A stretch of 46,535 bases of DNA from Mannheimia haemolytica (GCF_004342115.1 NZ_SMAC01000024.1:1-46535), one strand, 5' to 3'; counted from the stretch's first letter, positions 1 through 8,948 are shown. The notes: a model not told the origin generated them from the letters alone. A program made the numbers and translations.

Positions 1-32
1 CCTTTTTGTTTAGATTGATTTTTGACACTCAT
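1..32 (-). CDS. Start of an unidentified ORF running off the left edge
   Basis: An ATG on the minus strand at position 32 opens a reading frame of ten codons (MSVKNQSKQK) that leaves the window. It lies 58 bases beyond the point where the acyl-CoA synthetase gene loses its homology. A basic N-terminus this close to a gene break would suit a transposase of an inserted element, but ten residues cannot identify it. The frame could be spurious. Confidence 0.2.
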   Translation of the reverse strand, partial: MSVKNQSKQK

Positions 33-72
33 ATTCTAAACGGGAAACTCTCACTTTTTAGAGTGAATTGTC

Positions 73-88
73 AGATCAAGTCTGATCT
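73..88. repeat. Short perfect inverted repeat just past the broken acyl-CoA synthetase gene
   Basis: AGATCA and TGATCT arms (6 bp) enclose a 4-base spacer, two bases beyond the premature stop of the acyl-CoA synthetase. It sits exactly at the junction between recognisable gene and foreign sequence, so it may be part of the end of an inserted element or a remnant of an insertion event. It is too short to be a convincing terminator and has no T-run. Confidence 0.35.
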
Positions 89-89
89 T

Positions 90-1445
90 CTACATATAAA
101 GATTGCCTTCCGAATCCAGTTCACCGGCATCTCCCGTTTTTAGAAAACCTTCAGCAGTAAAGGCTTGAGCAGTGGCTTCCGGTTTTTTGTAGTAACCTTT
201 CATAACCAAGCCTCCACGCACTAAAATTTCATTTTCTTCACTAATTTTGACCTCAACATCAGGCATTAAGGTACCGGTTGAGTTGATATTAAAGCCTTTT
301 TCCTGCCAGCATGAAATAGTGGCAGTAGTTTCGGTCATTCCGTATCCAAGTTTTACATTGATGCCTATACTTTGGAAAAATAGCCCGATAGACGGATCTA
401 ATTTAGCTCCTCCACACGGCATCATACGAATACGACCGCCTAGTAAGGCTCGTAATTTTCCTAGCACCAATTTATCTGCCATAATGTACTGCAAGCGGTG
501 GAAAAAGGCTGATTTTTTACCAAACAGATTGTCTTCGGCGGTACGGATTGCCCATTTAAATAACGCTCGGCGATGTATCGGTGCTTGTTGGACTTTATCC
601 CACACCGCAGTATAGATTTTTTCATAGAACCTTGGTACGGCACACATTAATGTAGGTCGTACCGTTGAGAGTGCTTGACGTACCTGTTGAGGATCTTCCA
701 GATAGCAATTTACTGCCCCTCTGTATAGCACATAAGTGACCCAAGCACGTTCAAAGATATGCGATAAAGGTAAAAATGAAAGGGATATATCATTTTCGTC
801 AATATGAGGGAGTGCTTTATTATGTGCCTGAAGTTGATGAGCTAAATTAGCATAATCTAACATAACACCTTTAGGCTCACCGGTTGTTCCCGAGGTATAA
901 ATTAAAGTGAATAAATCCTCTAAGCATTTATCATTTAAACGTTTGGTTAATTCAGCTTCATCTTGATTAACCTTAATGAAATCTTGCCAATGTTGAGCGA
1001 TAGGGAAATCACGCAGATCTATTGAGTCTTTCATCGCGACAATTTTTATTAATAGCGAACAGTTGTTCGCTATTTCTATGGCTTGATCATATTGTTCCTG
1101 ATCGCCAACAAAGAGGATTTTTATATCCCCGTCATTCAGGATATATTCAAGTTGTTTGGTGGTACTGGTTGCATAAATCGGCACTGCTACCGCACGAATT
1201 TGCATTGCAGCAATATCGGTAATTGTCCAACGAGGCATATTTTGTGCAAAAATAGCGATTTTCTCTTGAACGGCAAGACCGTTTGCCAGCAAGGCATAAG
1301 AAAGATTATTGACCTGTTTTTGTAATTCTAACCAACTTATTTCTGACCATTTTTCATCTTGCATAAAACGTAAAGCTGGGTGGTGGCTAAGAGCCTGAAC
1401 TTGCTGGTGGAAACGGTGGATAAAGTGAAAATCTAAAGTGCTCAT
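90..1445 (-). pseudogene. Long-chain acyl-CoA synthetase (AMP-forming), 3'-truncated
   Basis: This encodes an ANL-superfamily acyl-CoA ligase that would activate fatty acids to acyl-CoA. The AMP-binding signature [11 protein letters not shown] and the adenylate-binding motif GYGMTETT are both present, with the expected LKTGDAGE near the end. I start it at the ATG giving [10 protein letters not shown], which matches how Haemophilus homologues begin; a longer frame opens at 1535. The protein stops after 451 residues, right after GNLYM, where homologues of roughly 600 residues continue with a hinge motif (DRIKEL-like) and the mobile C-terminal domain carrying the catalytic lysine. That domain is missing and the following bases match no frame of it. 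Activity is therefore unlikely. Whether it is a true pseudogene or broken by an element off the window edge cannot be told here. Confidence 0.85.
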
Positions 1446-1473
1446 AATCTTATTTTTACTTTCTATTTCAGTG

Positions 1474-1525
1474 AACAGTTGTACGCTAATATAATAGAAA
1501 ATATGAAAAAAAGAAACAGTTGTAC
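1474..1525 (-). promoter_or_regulatory. Candidate promoter with paired 11-bp direct repeats
   Basis: The 11-mer AACAGTTGTAC (plus-strand reading) occurs at 1474-1484 and 1515-1525, a 41-bp spacing of about four helical turns. On the minus strand a TATATT -10-like hexamer (1493-1488) lies between them, upstream of the acyl-CoA synthetase start. Two identical sites flanking a -10 resemble an operator pair, perhaps for a fatty-acid-responsive repressor. The regulator is not known to me. Confidence 0.35.
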
Positions 1526-1620
1526 TCTGAAACAAAGGGTTTTGGATAGGAAGTAATCAAGGCAATAGAAATAGATAAGTAGGGTATCGTTTAGTACAAA
1601 TGCAATATTTTTCAAAAATG

Positions 1621-1649
1621 AGACCGCTTGTATATGCAACAAGCGGTCT
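1621..1649 (-). terminator. Inverted uptake-signal pair, terminator of dsbD-epmC
   Basis: An 11-bp perfect stem (AGACCGCTTGT paired with ACAAGCGGTCT) with a 7-base loop is followed on the minus strand by CATTTTTG. It lies 22 bases after the epmC stop. Both arms are exact copies of the Apl-type USS core, so the same sequence can serve as terminator and as DNA uptake signal. Confidence 0.75.
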
Positions 1650-1670
1650 GTTTTGTTAAAAATTTTGCAA

Positions 1671-2240
1671 CTAAATTCGTTCAATATCAAATTGAGCTAA
1701 ATCAATCACATCAGGTGTACCGTAAAAAGCACAGAGGGCTTTACGCAAGGTTTCAGCTCGTTTGGGAAGGTAGCCACGTTCTGCATAGAGCTTGACTTGG
1801 TCGTACACTGCTTGTTTAAAGGCTGAATTATCGCCGGGATTGCCCGAGAGATTGTCGGCACTAGCAAAATAACGAAAACCGGCAGCAGTTGCTAACACCC
1901 ATTCAATCGCTTGCGGTTTGATTTCCGCACTTTCAAATTCACGTTGGCGTTCGGCAGAGCGTCCGTCCGGCTCGTACCAATAGCCAAAATCTTCAAGTTT
2001 ACGCCGAGCTTCTCCAGCAACGAGCCAATGGGCAATTTCGTGCAAGGCACTGCTGTAATAGCCGTGAGCAAATAAAATCACATTGTAAGGGCGTTCGCTC
2101 GGCACACCATCTTCGTCCATAAATTCGGGCAAGTAAATCGGATAATTACCCCCCCGCTCTAGGCGAGTGTTATATTCATTAGCAAAGCATTGATTAAAAA
2201 TGCGAATAATGTCTTCAATTTTATGATTTTCTTGATTCAT
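1671..2240 (-). CDS. epmC: Elongation factor P hydroxylase EpmC
   Basis: EpmC (formerly YfcM) hydroxylates the beta-lysylated lysine of elongation factor P, the last step of the EpmB-EpmA-EpmC modification. The 189-residue protein has the family's metal-binding core HEIAHW at about residue 67, the conserved FAHGYYSSA before it, and the DFGYWYEPDGR and EIKPQAIEW segments after it. Length and order agree with the E. coli protein as I recall it. The start lies 9 bases after the dsbD stop, so the two genes are probably co-transcribed, although they share no obvious pathway. epmA and epmB are not in this window. Confidence 0.92.
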   Translation of the reverse strand: MNQENHKIEDIIRIFNQCFANEYNTRLERGGNYPIYLPEFMDEDGVPSERPYNVILFAHGYYSSALHEIAHWLVAGEARRKLEDFGYWYEPDGRSAERQREFESAEIKPQAIEWVLATAAGFRYFASADNLSGNPGDNSAFKQAVYDQVKLYAERGYLPKRAETLRKALCAFYGTPDVIDLAQFDIERI

Positions 2241-2249
2241 TTCTTTTCT

Positions 2250-4013
2250 TTATAACTTATTCAGCCAAGCTAAAAATTGCTCGGCATCCAAAAAGCCAGT
2301 AACACGAGATTGGCTCATTTCATTGCCGTTTTCATCAAAAAACAGAATCGTTGGCAAACCTAATACATTAAAGTGTTTCATCAGCTCGATATTTTCAGCC
2401 GAGTTTTTCGTCATATCGATTTGCAACACTACCATTTCATTCAGTTTGTTCTGAACATTTTGGTCACTAAAGGTGTATTTTTCAAACTCTTTGCAGGCGA
2501 CACACCAGTCGGCATAGAGATCGAGCATCACTTTTTTACCTTTGGAAGCGGTCAATTTTGTCTCTAAATCGGCAAGTGATTGAATTTTTTCTAACGCTAA
2601 GTGCGGTGTAGTTTGCTGTTGAGTGGTTGAGCCGTTCCAAGCTAAATCTGCCCAAGGTTTAGCGGCAATGGCTAAAGCGAGCAATAATAAGACTTTGATG
2701 ATCTTTTTCGTGATTGAATTAGATGGAATCGCATCCACCAACCAGATCAAAAATGCAACCGCAAGGGCCGACCATAAAAACGGTTCATAGTGGCTTGGCA
2801 GCACACGGCTTAATAAGAACACCGGTAAGGCAAGCATAACAAAACCGAATGCAGCTTTCACTTTTAACAGCCATTCGCCGGATTTTGGCAGAATTTTGTT
2901 GCCGAATAAGGTAATCAAAATCAGCGGTAAGCCCATTCCCAGTGCGAGTAGATAGAGGGCTAAGCCACCGGTGACTAAATCGCCACTTTGTGCCACATAA
3001 AGCAACGCACCGGAAAGTGGGGCAGAAGTACAAGGGGAAGCAATTAAGCCTGCGATCATCCCCATTAAAAACACGCTACCCAACGCACCACCTTGCTGTT
3101 TTTGGCTCATTGCATTGAGTTTTTGTTGCCAGCTATTTGGTAGCTGGATTTCGTATAAGCCAAACATTGAGCAGGCAAGCAGAATAAAGACGATAGATAA
3201 ACCAATCAACACCGGTGGGCTTTGTAAGGCGATTTGGAAAGGCAAGCCGATAGCCGCTACAATTAAGCCAAGTAAGGTGTAAGTAACTGCCATTCCTTGC
3301 ACATAGGCAATACTTAACAGCAATGCTTTAGCGGTAGAAGGGCGTTGCTTATTTCCAATTACAATCGCAGAGAGAAGTGGTAGCATCGGCAGTACGCAAG
3401 GAGTGAATGCTAATCCAACGCCTAATACAAAAAACCAAAAAATGGAAAAACGATTGTTAGCTAAATTTTCAGCCAGTTGATCTTGCTCTGCTTTTGCCAC
3501 ATTTTCAGGGGGCGCCATATTGTCGGTTTTTGCAAAATTTTCGCTCTTTTCGACCGCTTGTGCTTCCAGTTGCGCCAGTTCTTCAGGTGTAGCAGAGAGA
3601 ATACTGTCTAATTTAAGCTCAACCCGTTCCGGTGGATAGCAAAAGCCTTTGGTACACCCTTGATATTCCACTGCGATTGAGGCGTTGTCTTTAATTTCTT
3701 TAAACGGTACCTTTAGCCCTAAGTGGTTGCGATAGATTTCCACCTGCCCGAAAAATTCATCGTTATATTGCTCGGCAGCGGGAAAAGTGATGTCGCCTAT
3801 CTCAATATTCTGTGGCGTGACACGGATTTCTTTTTTATAAAGATAATAATTGTCTGCAATATCCCAATTTAACTGTAATGTTTCATTTTCATTTTGGATT
3901 GAAAAAACAAAGGCTTCTTCCGATTTTAGGAATTTGGGCTGAGAGAAAAGATTTGCGTGAGATGAGTTTATCATCAATAAACTCAAGACGAGTGAAAAAA
4001 AGTATCTAATCAT
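2250..4013 (-). CDS. dsbD: Thiol:disulfide interchange protein DsbD
   Basis: DsbD carries electrons from cytoplasmic thioredoxin across the inner membrane to periplasmic DsbC, DsbG and cytochrome c maturation proteins. The 587-residue protein shows the three expected modules. These are a signal peptide and periplasmic N-domain with the redox pair in CTKGFCYPPER, an eight-helix membrane domain with FTPCVLPMLPLL and SPCTSAPLSGALL holding its two cysteines, and a C-terminal thioredoxin-like domain with the CVAC active site in DWCVACKEFEKYTF. All six redox cysteines are present, so it looks functional. It is the first gene of a minus-strand pair with epmC. Confidence 0.96.
   Translation of the reverse strand: MIRYFFSLVLSLLMINSSHANLFSQPKFLKSEEAFVFSIQNENETLQLNWDIADNYYLYKKEIRVTPQNIEIGDITFPAAEQYNDEFFGQVEIYRNHLGLKVPFKEIKDNASIAVEYQGCTKGFCYPPERVELKLDSILSATPEELAQLEAQAVEKSENFAKTDNMAPPENVAKAEQDQLAENLANNRFSIFWFFVLGVGLAFTPCVLPMLPLLSAIVIGNKQRPSTAKALLLSIAYVQGMAVTYTLLGLIVAAIGLPFQIALQSPPVLIGLSIVFILLACSMFGLYEIQLPNSWQQKLNAMSQKQQGGALGSVFLMGMIAGLIASPCTSAPLSGALLYVAQSGDLVTGGLALYLLALGMGLPLILITLFGNKILPKSGEWLLKVKAAFGFVMLALPVFLLSRVLPSHYEPFLWSALAVAFLIWLVDAIPSNSITKKIIKVLLLLALAIAAKPWADLAWNGSTTQQQTTPHLALEKIQSLADLETKLTASKGKKVMLDLYADWCVACKEFEKYTFSDQNVQNKLNEMVVLQIDMTKNSAENIELMKHFNVLGLPTILFFDENGNEMSQSRVTGFLDAEQFLAWLNKL
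3553..3561 (-). repeat. Uptake signal core inside dsbD
   Basis: An exact Apl-type core lies in the codons of the variable linker between the periplasmic and membrane domains of DsbD, a place tolerant of sequence drift. Confidence 0.6.
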
Positions 4014-4155
4014 ATTGAAATCCTATTTTTAATTGTCTCGGCGAAAATTATAGCGTAATCAGTATTCATATTCCGAATAAATTACGCCATTTAACGATGT
4101 TAGACGATGTAAGTGCTATTTTATTACAAAAATTTTGTTCTAAAAGAAAAAAAAT

Positions 4156-4194
4156 ATTGCATAGTTATGCAAAAATAATTAGTATTCATTCATT
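4156..4194 (+). promoter_or_regulatory. Tandem ARG boxes (ArgR operator) upstream of artP
   Basis: Two 18-bp sites separated by exactly 3 bp fit the ArgR operator architecture. The first (4156-4173) reads ATTGCATAGTTATGCAAA, a clear imperfect palindrome. The second (4177-4194) reads AATTAGTATTCATTCATT and matches 15 of 18 positions of WNTGAATWWWWATTCANW. ArgR with arginine represses the art genes of E. coli, so the same control is expected here. A TTGTTC hexamer at 4135-4140 could be the -35 of the promoter they overlap. Confidence 0.6.
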
Positions 4195-4221
4195 ATTTTA
4201 AATGTAGTAGGATTTTAACGA

Positions 4222-4956
4222 ATGGCAATTCGTATTCAAAATGTCAATTTTTTTTATGGCTCAAACCAAGCCTTATTTGACATTAACTTAGAGATTGAAA
4301 AAGGGGATACTGTTGTATTGCTTGGCCCGAGTGGGGCAGGTAAAAGTACCCTAATTCGAACCTTAAACTTAATGGAAGTACCGCAATCAGGCACTTTGGC
4401 GATTGCAAATCATCAATTTGATTTAACTGCTAAAACCGACAGCAAAGCGGTGAGTTTGTTACGCCGTGAGGTGGGAATGGTGTTCCAGCAGTATCATTTA
4501 TGGCCGCATTTAACCGTAATGCAAAACTTAATTGAAGCCCCGATGAAAGTGCTTGGGTTAAGCAAAGAAGAAGCGGTTGCCAGAGCAAAAGGACATTTGG
4601 CACGTTTGCGTTTGAGCGAGTTTGCCGAGCGTTTCCCACTGCATCTTTCAGGTGGTCAGCAACAACGGGTGGCGATTGCCAGAGCACTGATGATGCAGCC
4701 ACAGGTCTTATTATTTGATGAACCTACCGCAGCACTTGACCCGGAAATTACTGCACAAGTAGTTGATATTATTAAAGAATTGCAATCTACAGGCATTACT
4801 CAGGTGATTGTGACTCACGAAGTAGGCGTTGCTCGTAAGGTGGCAAGCAAAGTGGTGTACATGGAAAAAGGTACAATTATTGAACAAGGTGATGCAAGTT
4901 GTTTTGAATCACCGAAAACAGAGCAATTTGCTCAATATTTATCTCACTCAGAGTAA
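4222..4956 (+). CDS. artP: Arginine ABC transporter ATP-binding protein ArtP
   Basis: This is the cytoplasmic ATPase that powers arginine import with the ArtQ and ArtM permeases. The 244 residues contain Walker [11 protein letters not shown]-loop [13 protein letters not shown], signature [15 protein letters not shown], Walker [14 protein letters not shown] and switch histidine VTHEVG, all intact. The near identity to the E. coli ArtP motif set, together with the binding protein and two permeases downstream, fixes the assignment. It is the first gene of a four-gene plus-strand operon, and a tandem ARG box upstream suggests repression by ArgR. Confidence 0.96.
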   Translation: MAIRIQNVNFFYGSNQALFDINLEIEKGDTVVLLGPSGAGKSTLIRTLNLMEVPQSGTLAIANHQFDLTAKTDSKAVSLLRREVGMVFQQYHLWPHLTVMQNLIEAPMKVLGLSKEEAVARAKGHLARLRLSEFAERFPLHLSGGQQQRVAIARALMMQPQVLLFDEPTAALDPEITAQVVDIIKELQSTGITQVIVTHEVGVARKVASKVVYMEKGTIIEQGDASCFESPKTEQFAQYLSHSE

Positions 4957-4983
4957 TCTATAACAACAGAAAAGGACACAACA

Positions 4984-5709
4984 ATGAAAAAATTATTATT
5001 AGCTTCTGCTATCGCATTTGCAACGCTTTCTGCCAATGCACAAGAAACTATCACTTTTGCGATGGAGCCTTCTTACGCCCCTTTTGAAACAACAAATGAA
5101 AAAGGTGAAGTTATTGGCTTTGATGTAGATATTGCAAAAGCATTATGTGAAGAACTAAAAGCAACTTGCGAATTTAAAACGCAATCATTCGATAGCTTAA
5201 TTGCGGGATTAAAATTTAAAAATTTTGATGCAATTATTTCAGGCATGGATATTACTGAAGTGCGTCAAAAACAGGTTGCCTTTACCAATGCTTATTTAGA
5301 AAACTCAGTAAGTTATGTCGCAATGAAGGGGAAATTTACACCGGAAACAGCTAAGAATGTCGGCGTGCAAAATGGTACAACTTTTCAACAATACTTAAGC
5401 AAAAATGCCAAACAATATAATTTAAAACCTTACGCTAGCCTACAATCAGCAGTGTTAGATTTAAAAAATGGACGTGTTGATATGGTATTTGGTGATACAC
5501 CAGTATTGGCAGAGTGGCTAAAAACCGAAAAAGAGTTAGATTTCGTGGGTGAAAAAGTAGTCGATAAAGCCTTTTTTGGTAATGGATATGGTATTGCGGT
5601 AAATAAATCTAACACTGCATTGCTTGAAAAATTAAATTCGGCTTTAGCTACCATCAAAACAAATGGTAAATATGAGCAAATTTATAATACTTGGATGGCT
5701 GGGAAATAA
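4984..5709 (+). CDS. artI: Arginine-binding periplasmic protein (ArtI/ArtJ type)
   Basis: This is the solute-binding protein that captures arginine in the periplasm for the ArtPQM importer. The 241-residue product starts with a typical signal peptide, with predicted cleavage after SANA, and has no lipobox cysteine, so it should be soluble. The mature part is a family 3 extracellular solute-binding domain, shown by ITFAMEPSYAPFE, GFDVDIAKALCEEL, DAIISGMDIT and the FGDTPVL region. The start lies 27 bases after artP and the stop overlaps the artQ start. Arginine rather than another basic amino acid is inferred from the operon. Confidence 0.93.
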   Translation: MKKLLLASAIAFATLSANAQETITFAMEPSYAPFETTNEKGEVIGFDVDIAKALCEELKATCEFKTQSFDSLIAGLKFKNFDAIISGMDITEVRQKQVAFTNAYLENSVSYVAMKGKFTPETAKNVGVQNGTTFQQYLSKNAKQYNLKPYASLQSAVLDLKNGRVDMVFGDTPVLAEWLKTEKELDFVGEKVVDKAFFGNGYGIAVNKSNTALLEKLNSALATIKTNGKYEQIYNTWMAGK

Positions 5710-6380
5710 TGTCTAGCGATATTTTAAACTTACTTGTCAACGCAACCCTGATGACCTTAGGGATTGCGCTGGCAAGCCTCTTGATTGGAATGTTATTGTC
5801 AATCTTTTTTGTGGTACTTGAAACCAGTAAGATTGCATGTATCCGTAAACCAACTAGTATAATAATTACATTATTGCGTGGGTTGCCGGAGATTTTAGTG
5901 GTATTTTTGATCTATTTTGGTCTTATCCAAGTTATTTTCTTGATCACCGATGAGTTTGCGGAGTTAAATGCTTTCTGGTGTGGGGCTATTGCGCTGGGTA
6001 TTATTTTTGCTGCTTATGCTTCCCAATCTTTACGTGGTGCAATTAAAGCTATTCCAGTTGGGCAGTGGGAATCTGGTACGGCGTTAGGGTTAAGCCGAGC
6101 GCAAGTATTTGTTCGCATTATTCTCCCTCAAGTCTGGCGACACGCTTTACCAGGCTTAAGCAATCAGTGGTTAGTGCTGTTAAAAGATACAGCATTGGTA
6201 TCGTTAATTGGGGTAGATGATTTAATGCGTCAATCGGAGTTAATTAATGCTAATACTCATCAACCTTTTACTTGGTATGGGATAGCAGCACTTATTTATT
6301 TAGCGATTACTCTAATTAGCCAGCGAGTGATTAAAGTATTAGAAGGTAGATTTACCCGTTTTGAGCGAGGAGTTGCTTAA
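5709..6380 (+). CDS. artQ: Arginine ABC transporter permease ArtQ
   Basis: This inner-membrane permease pairs with ArtM to form the arginine channel. I start it at the ATG giving MSSDILNLL, which overlaps the preceding stop as TAATG; an upstream in-frame ATG at 5691 would lie inside artI. The 223 residues have several hydrophobic helices and the EAA-type loop (GALALGLSRAQVFVRIILPQ-like region around residues 123-142) that docks on the ATPase. TAATG junctions on both sides imply translational coupling with artI and artM. Confidence 0.94.
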   Translation: MSSDILNLLVNATLMTLGIALASLLIGMLLSIFFVVLETSKIACIRKPTSIIITLLRGLPEILVVFLIYFGLIQVIFLITDEFAELNAFWCGAIALGIIFAAYASQSLRGAIKAIPVGQWESGTALGLSRAQVFVRIILPQVWRHALPGLSNQWLVLLKDTALVSLIGVDDLMRQSELINANTHQPFTWYGIAALIYLAITLISQRVIKVLEGRFTRFERGVA

Positions 6381-7063
6381 TGTGGTGGGATTATTTAGTT
6401 GAAATTTCACAGGGTATTGGCACCAGCCTACAGCTCACTTTTGTGGCGCTCATCATTGCCTTTATTTTAGCGATCATTCTTACGTTTATTCTCTCGTTAG
6501 AAAATCGTCCGTTAAAGTGGTTGGTAAACGGATTTATTACGCTTTTTACCGGAACGCCTTTATTAATTCAATTTTTCTTGATTTATAGTGGCCCGGGGCA
6601 ATTTGAATGGATTACAGAAAGTGCGGCTTGGGTATTATTATCCGACGCTTGGTTCTGTGCAATGTTGGCTTTAGCGTTAAACAGTGCTGCCTATTCGACA
6701 TTGTTGTTCCACGGTGCGGTAAAAGCGATTCCGAAGGGGCAATGGGAAACTTGCGCAGCCCTTGGTTTGAGCCGTTTAGATACACTGAAAATTTTAGTGC
6801 CTTACGCATTAAAACGTGCTTTACCTTCTTATAGTAATGAGATTGTGCTAGTTTTTAAAGGCACATCGCTTGCTTCAACCATTACGATTATGGATATTAT
6901 GGGCTATGCTCGCCAGCTTTATGGTACAGAGTATGACGCATTATCAATTTATGGTATGGCAGGGGTTATTTACTTGGTAATTACCGGCATTATGACAATC
7001 GTTCTCAGAAAATTAGAAAGCAGAGTATTAGCTTTTGAGCGTTTTGAGACTGAAAAAGCCTAG
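6380..7063 (+). CDS. artM: Arginine ABC transporter permease ArtM
   Basis: This is the second permease of the arginine importer. The 227 residues include a His/Glu/Gln-type membrane domain with the ATPase-coupling loop GQWETCAALGLSRLDTLKI and the conserved start region SLQLTFVALI. Its ATG overlaps the artQ stop (TAATG). It closes the art operon and is followed within 70 bases by a strong terminator hairpin. The order P-I-Q-M agrees with the E. coli art cluster minus the separate artJ. Confidence 0.94.
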   Translation: MWWDYLVEISQGIGTSLQLTFVALIIAFILAIILTFILSLENRPLKWLVNGFITLFTGTPLLIQFFLIYSGPGQFEWITESAAWVLLSDAWFCAMLALALNSAAYSTLLFHGAVKAIPKGQWETCAALGLSRLDTLKILVPYALKRALPSYSNEIVLVFKGTSLASTITIMDIMGYARQLYGTEYDALSIYGMAGVIYLVITGIMTIVLRKLESRVLAFERFETEKA

Positions 7064-7103
7064 CGGATAAGCGGTCAAATTTTATTGATTTTTTGCAAAT
7101 GAA

Positions 7104-7132
7104 AGCGGATAGTACTAACTATCCGCTTTTTA
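7104..7132 (+). terminator. Terminator of the art operon
   Basis: A 10-bp perfect stem (AGCGGATAGT with ACTATCCGCT) has a 4-base loop and is followed directly by TTTTTAT. It sits between convergent artM and ruvB. The T-run is on the plus strand, so it mainly serves artM. Confidence 0.85.
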
Positions 7133-7161
7133 TTTATGTATCAATGCCTTTAGAAATATGA

Positions 7162-8166
7162 CTAATCTATTTGGGTTATACCTAAATGGGCATAGGTTCT
7201 GCTGGTAGCAATTCTGCCTCTTGGTGTGCGTTGTAGAAAGCCTTGCTGAATCAGATAAGGCTCTAGCACATCTTCAATCGTATCTCGTTCTTCGCCGATA
7301 GCTGCCGCAAGATTGTCTAATCCAACCGGCCCGCCATCAAAGCGTTCTACAATCGCTTGCAACAGTTTAATGTCCATAAAATCAAAGCCTTCCGAATCCA
7401 CATCGAGCATTGCCAGAGCTTGTTTGGCAATGTCGGAGGTAATAATGCCATTATTACGCACATCGGCGTAATCCCGAACTCGGCGGAGTAAGCGGTTGGC
7501 AATACGGGGTGTGCCACGGGAGCGGCGAGCCACTTCATAAGCACCGTCTGCCGACAAATTGAGATTTAAGCAATCGGCGCTGCGTTTGACAATCAGAGTA
7601 AGATCGTCCACTGAGTAAAATTCTAAGCGTTGTACAATCCCAAAACGATCTCGTAACGGTGAGGTCAGTGAGCCGGCACGGGTGGTTGCCCCTACAAGGG
7701 TAAAAGGCGGTAGATCGAGCTTGATGGAACGAGCAGCAGGTCCTTCCCCAATCATAATATCGAGCTGGTAATCTTCCATTGCAGGATAAAGCACTTCTTC
7801 AATCGCTGGAGAAAGGCGGTGAATCTCATCAATAAACAGCACATCGTAAGGTTCAAGGTTGGTCAGCATTGCTGCCAAATCGCCTGCTTTTTCCAGCACC
7901 GGCCCTGAAGTTGTGCGAATATTCACCCCCATTTCGTTTGCCACAATGTTGGCAAGGGTAGTTTTCCCCAAACCGGGCGGGCCGAAAATGAGCAAGTGAT
8001 CTAATGCCTCTTCCCGCAATTTAGCGGCTTTGATGAAGATCTCCATTTGATCACGCACAGAAGGCTGCCCGACATAGTCGGCAAGCAGTTTCGGGCGGAT
8101 TGCTCGGTCTATAACTTCTTCCTCACGCTTAGGCGAGGCACTGATGATTCTATCTGCTTCAATCAT
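7162..8166 (-). CDS. ruvB: Holliday junction branch migration ATPase RuvB
   Basis: RuvB is the hexameric AAA+ motor that drives branch migration of Holliday junctions with RuvA. The 334 residues show Walker [13 protein letters not shown], Walker [12 protein letters not shown], sensor 1 [19 protein letters not shown] including the arginine finger region, and the C-terminal winged-helix domain ending in RTPRGR. Length matches the family. It lies downstream of ruvA on the same strand, separated by 136 bases that hold an inverted-repeat element. Confidence 0.97.
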   Translation of the reverse strand: MIEADRIISASPKREEEVIDRAIRPKLLADYVGQPSVRDQMEIFIKAAKLREEALDHLLIFGPPGLGKTTLANIVANEMGVNIRTTSGPVLEKAGDLAAMLTNLEPYDVLFIDEIHRLSPAIEEVLYPAMEDYQLDIMIGEGPAARSIKLDLPPFTLVGATTRAGSLTSPLRDRFGIVQRLEFYSVDDLTLIVKRSADCLNLNLSADGAYEVARRSRGTPRIANRLLRRVRDYADVRNNGIITSDIAKQALAMLDVDSEGFDFMDIKLLQAIVERFDGGPVGLDNLAAAIGEERDTIEDVLEPYLIQQGFLQRTPRGRIATSRTYAHLGITQID

Positions 8167-8212
8167 ACATTTAGATTATTGTTGTAGTGGAATGGTATTA
8201 CCCTATATTACT

Positions 8213-8291
8213 CATGAGGGCAAATATTGATTTGCCCCTACACATATATTTTTAAAAATGAGATTGTAGGGGCGAAATATCTTTCGCCCTA
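8213..8291. repeat. Nested inverted-repeat element between ruvA and ruvB
   Basis: Two hairpins stand side by side. GGGCAAATATTGATTTGCCC (8218-8237) is the first, and GGGCGAAA with TTTCGCCC around TATC (8270-8289) is the second. In addition TTTGCCCCTACA (8231-8242) and TGTAGGGGCGAA (8265-8276) pair with each other with one mismatch, so the block can fold as one long hairpin or two short ones. This looks like a dispersed intergenic repeat of the 'TGTAGGGGCGAA' kind seen in many gammaproteobacteria. It splits an otherwise close operon. Confidence 0.65.
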
Positions 8292-8302
8292 TACTATCAA
8301 TA

Positions 8303-8908
8303 TCATAATGAATTTTTTAACGCCTCACGAATAAGCTGTTCGCTCGTTGCACCGGATTTATTCACTTTCTTAATCATTTTTTCCGCATCGGCAGGTTTGT
8401 AGCCTAGGGCTATTAAGGCATCAAGGGCTTCATTTGCCGGGTCTGGCGTATTACTTGCCACAATTTGCTCGTGCGATACTTCCACAAAGAAATCACTCTG
8501 TGCCATTCTTTTAAATTTGCCTTTGAGTTCCACCAATAAGCGTTCTGCGGTTTTCCGACCGATTCCCGGAATTTTGGTTAATTTTGCCAGCTCTTCATTT
8601 TCAATCGCGGTGGCAAATTGCGACACCGACATTGCTGATAGAATTGCCAACGCGAGCTTCGGCCCGACACCGTTGGTTTTAATTAATTCACGGAATAGAG
8701 TTCTATCTTGTTTTTGGGCAAAGCCGAATAGCAAGTGAGCATCTTCTCGCACCACTAAATGGGTGAAAATAGTCGCCTCTTCGCCAATTTGTGGCAGGCT
8801 GTAGAAACTGGTCATCGGGAGCAGTAGTTCATAGCCTACCCCTTGCACGTCTAATAAAATTTCAGGCGGTTGCTTTTCAATAATTTTGCCGTGTAATCGT
8901 CCAATCAT
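8303..8908 (-). CDS. ruvA: Holliday junction DNA-binding protein RuvA
   Basis: RuvA binds the four-way junction and loads RuvB. The 201 residues have the N-terminal OB-fold ([23 protein letters not shown]), two helix-hairpin-helix motifs ([16 protein letters not shown] and [18 protein letters not shown]) and the flexible link to the RuvB-binding C-terminal domain ([17 protein letters not shown]). ruvC, often just upstream in gammaproteobacteria, is not here. A LexA-like box 40 to 60 bases upstream suggests SOS induction. Confidence 0.97.
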   Translation of the reverse strand: MIGRLHGKIIEKQPPEILLDVQGVGYELLLPMTSFYSLPQIGEEATIFTHLVVREDAHLLFGFAQKQDRTLFRELIKTNGVGPKLALAILSAMSVSQFATAIENEELAKLTKIPGIGRKTAERLLVELKGKFKRMAQSDFFVEVSHEQIVASNTPDPANEALDALIALGYKPADAEKMIKKVNKSGATSEQLIREALKNSL

Positions 8909-8948
8909 TTTGTTCTCTCAGAGTTAAAATTGGCAGTAGCATAGCAGA

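Noticed and set aside
1463-1690. 75-residue minus-strand ORF spanning the gap between epmC and the acyl-CoA synthetase
   Set aside because: It runs through the epmC terminator hairpin and the synthetase promoter region and has no ribosome site.
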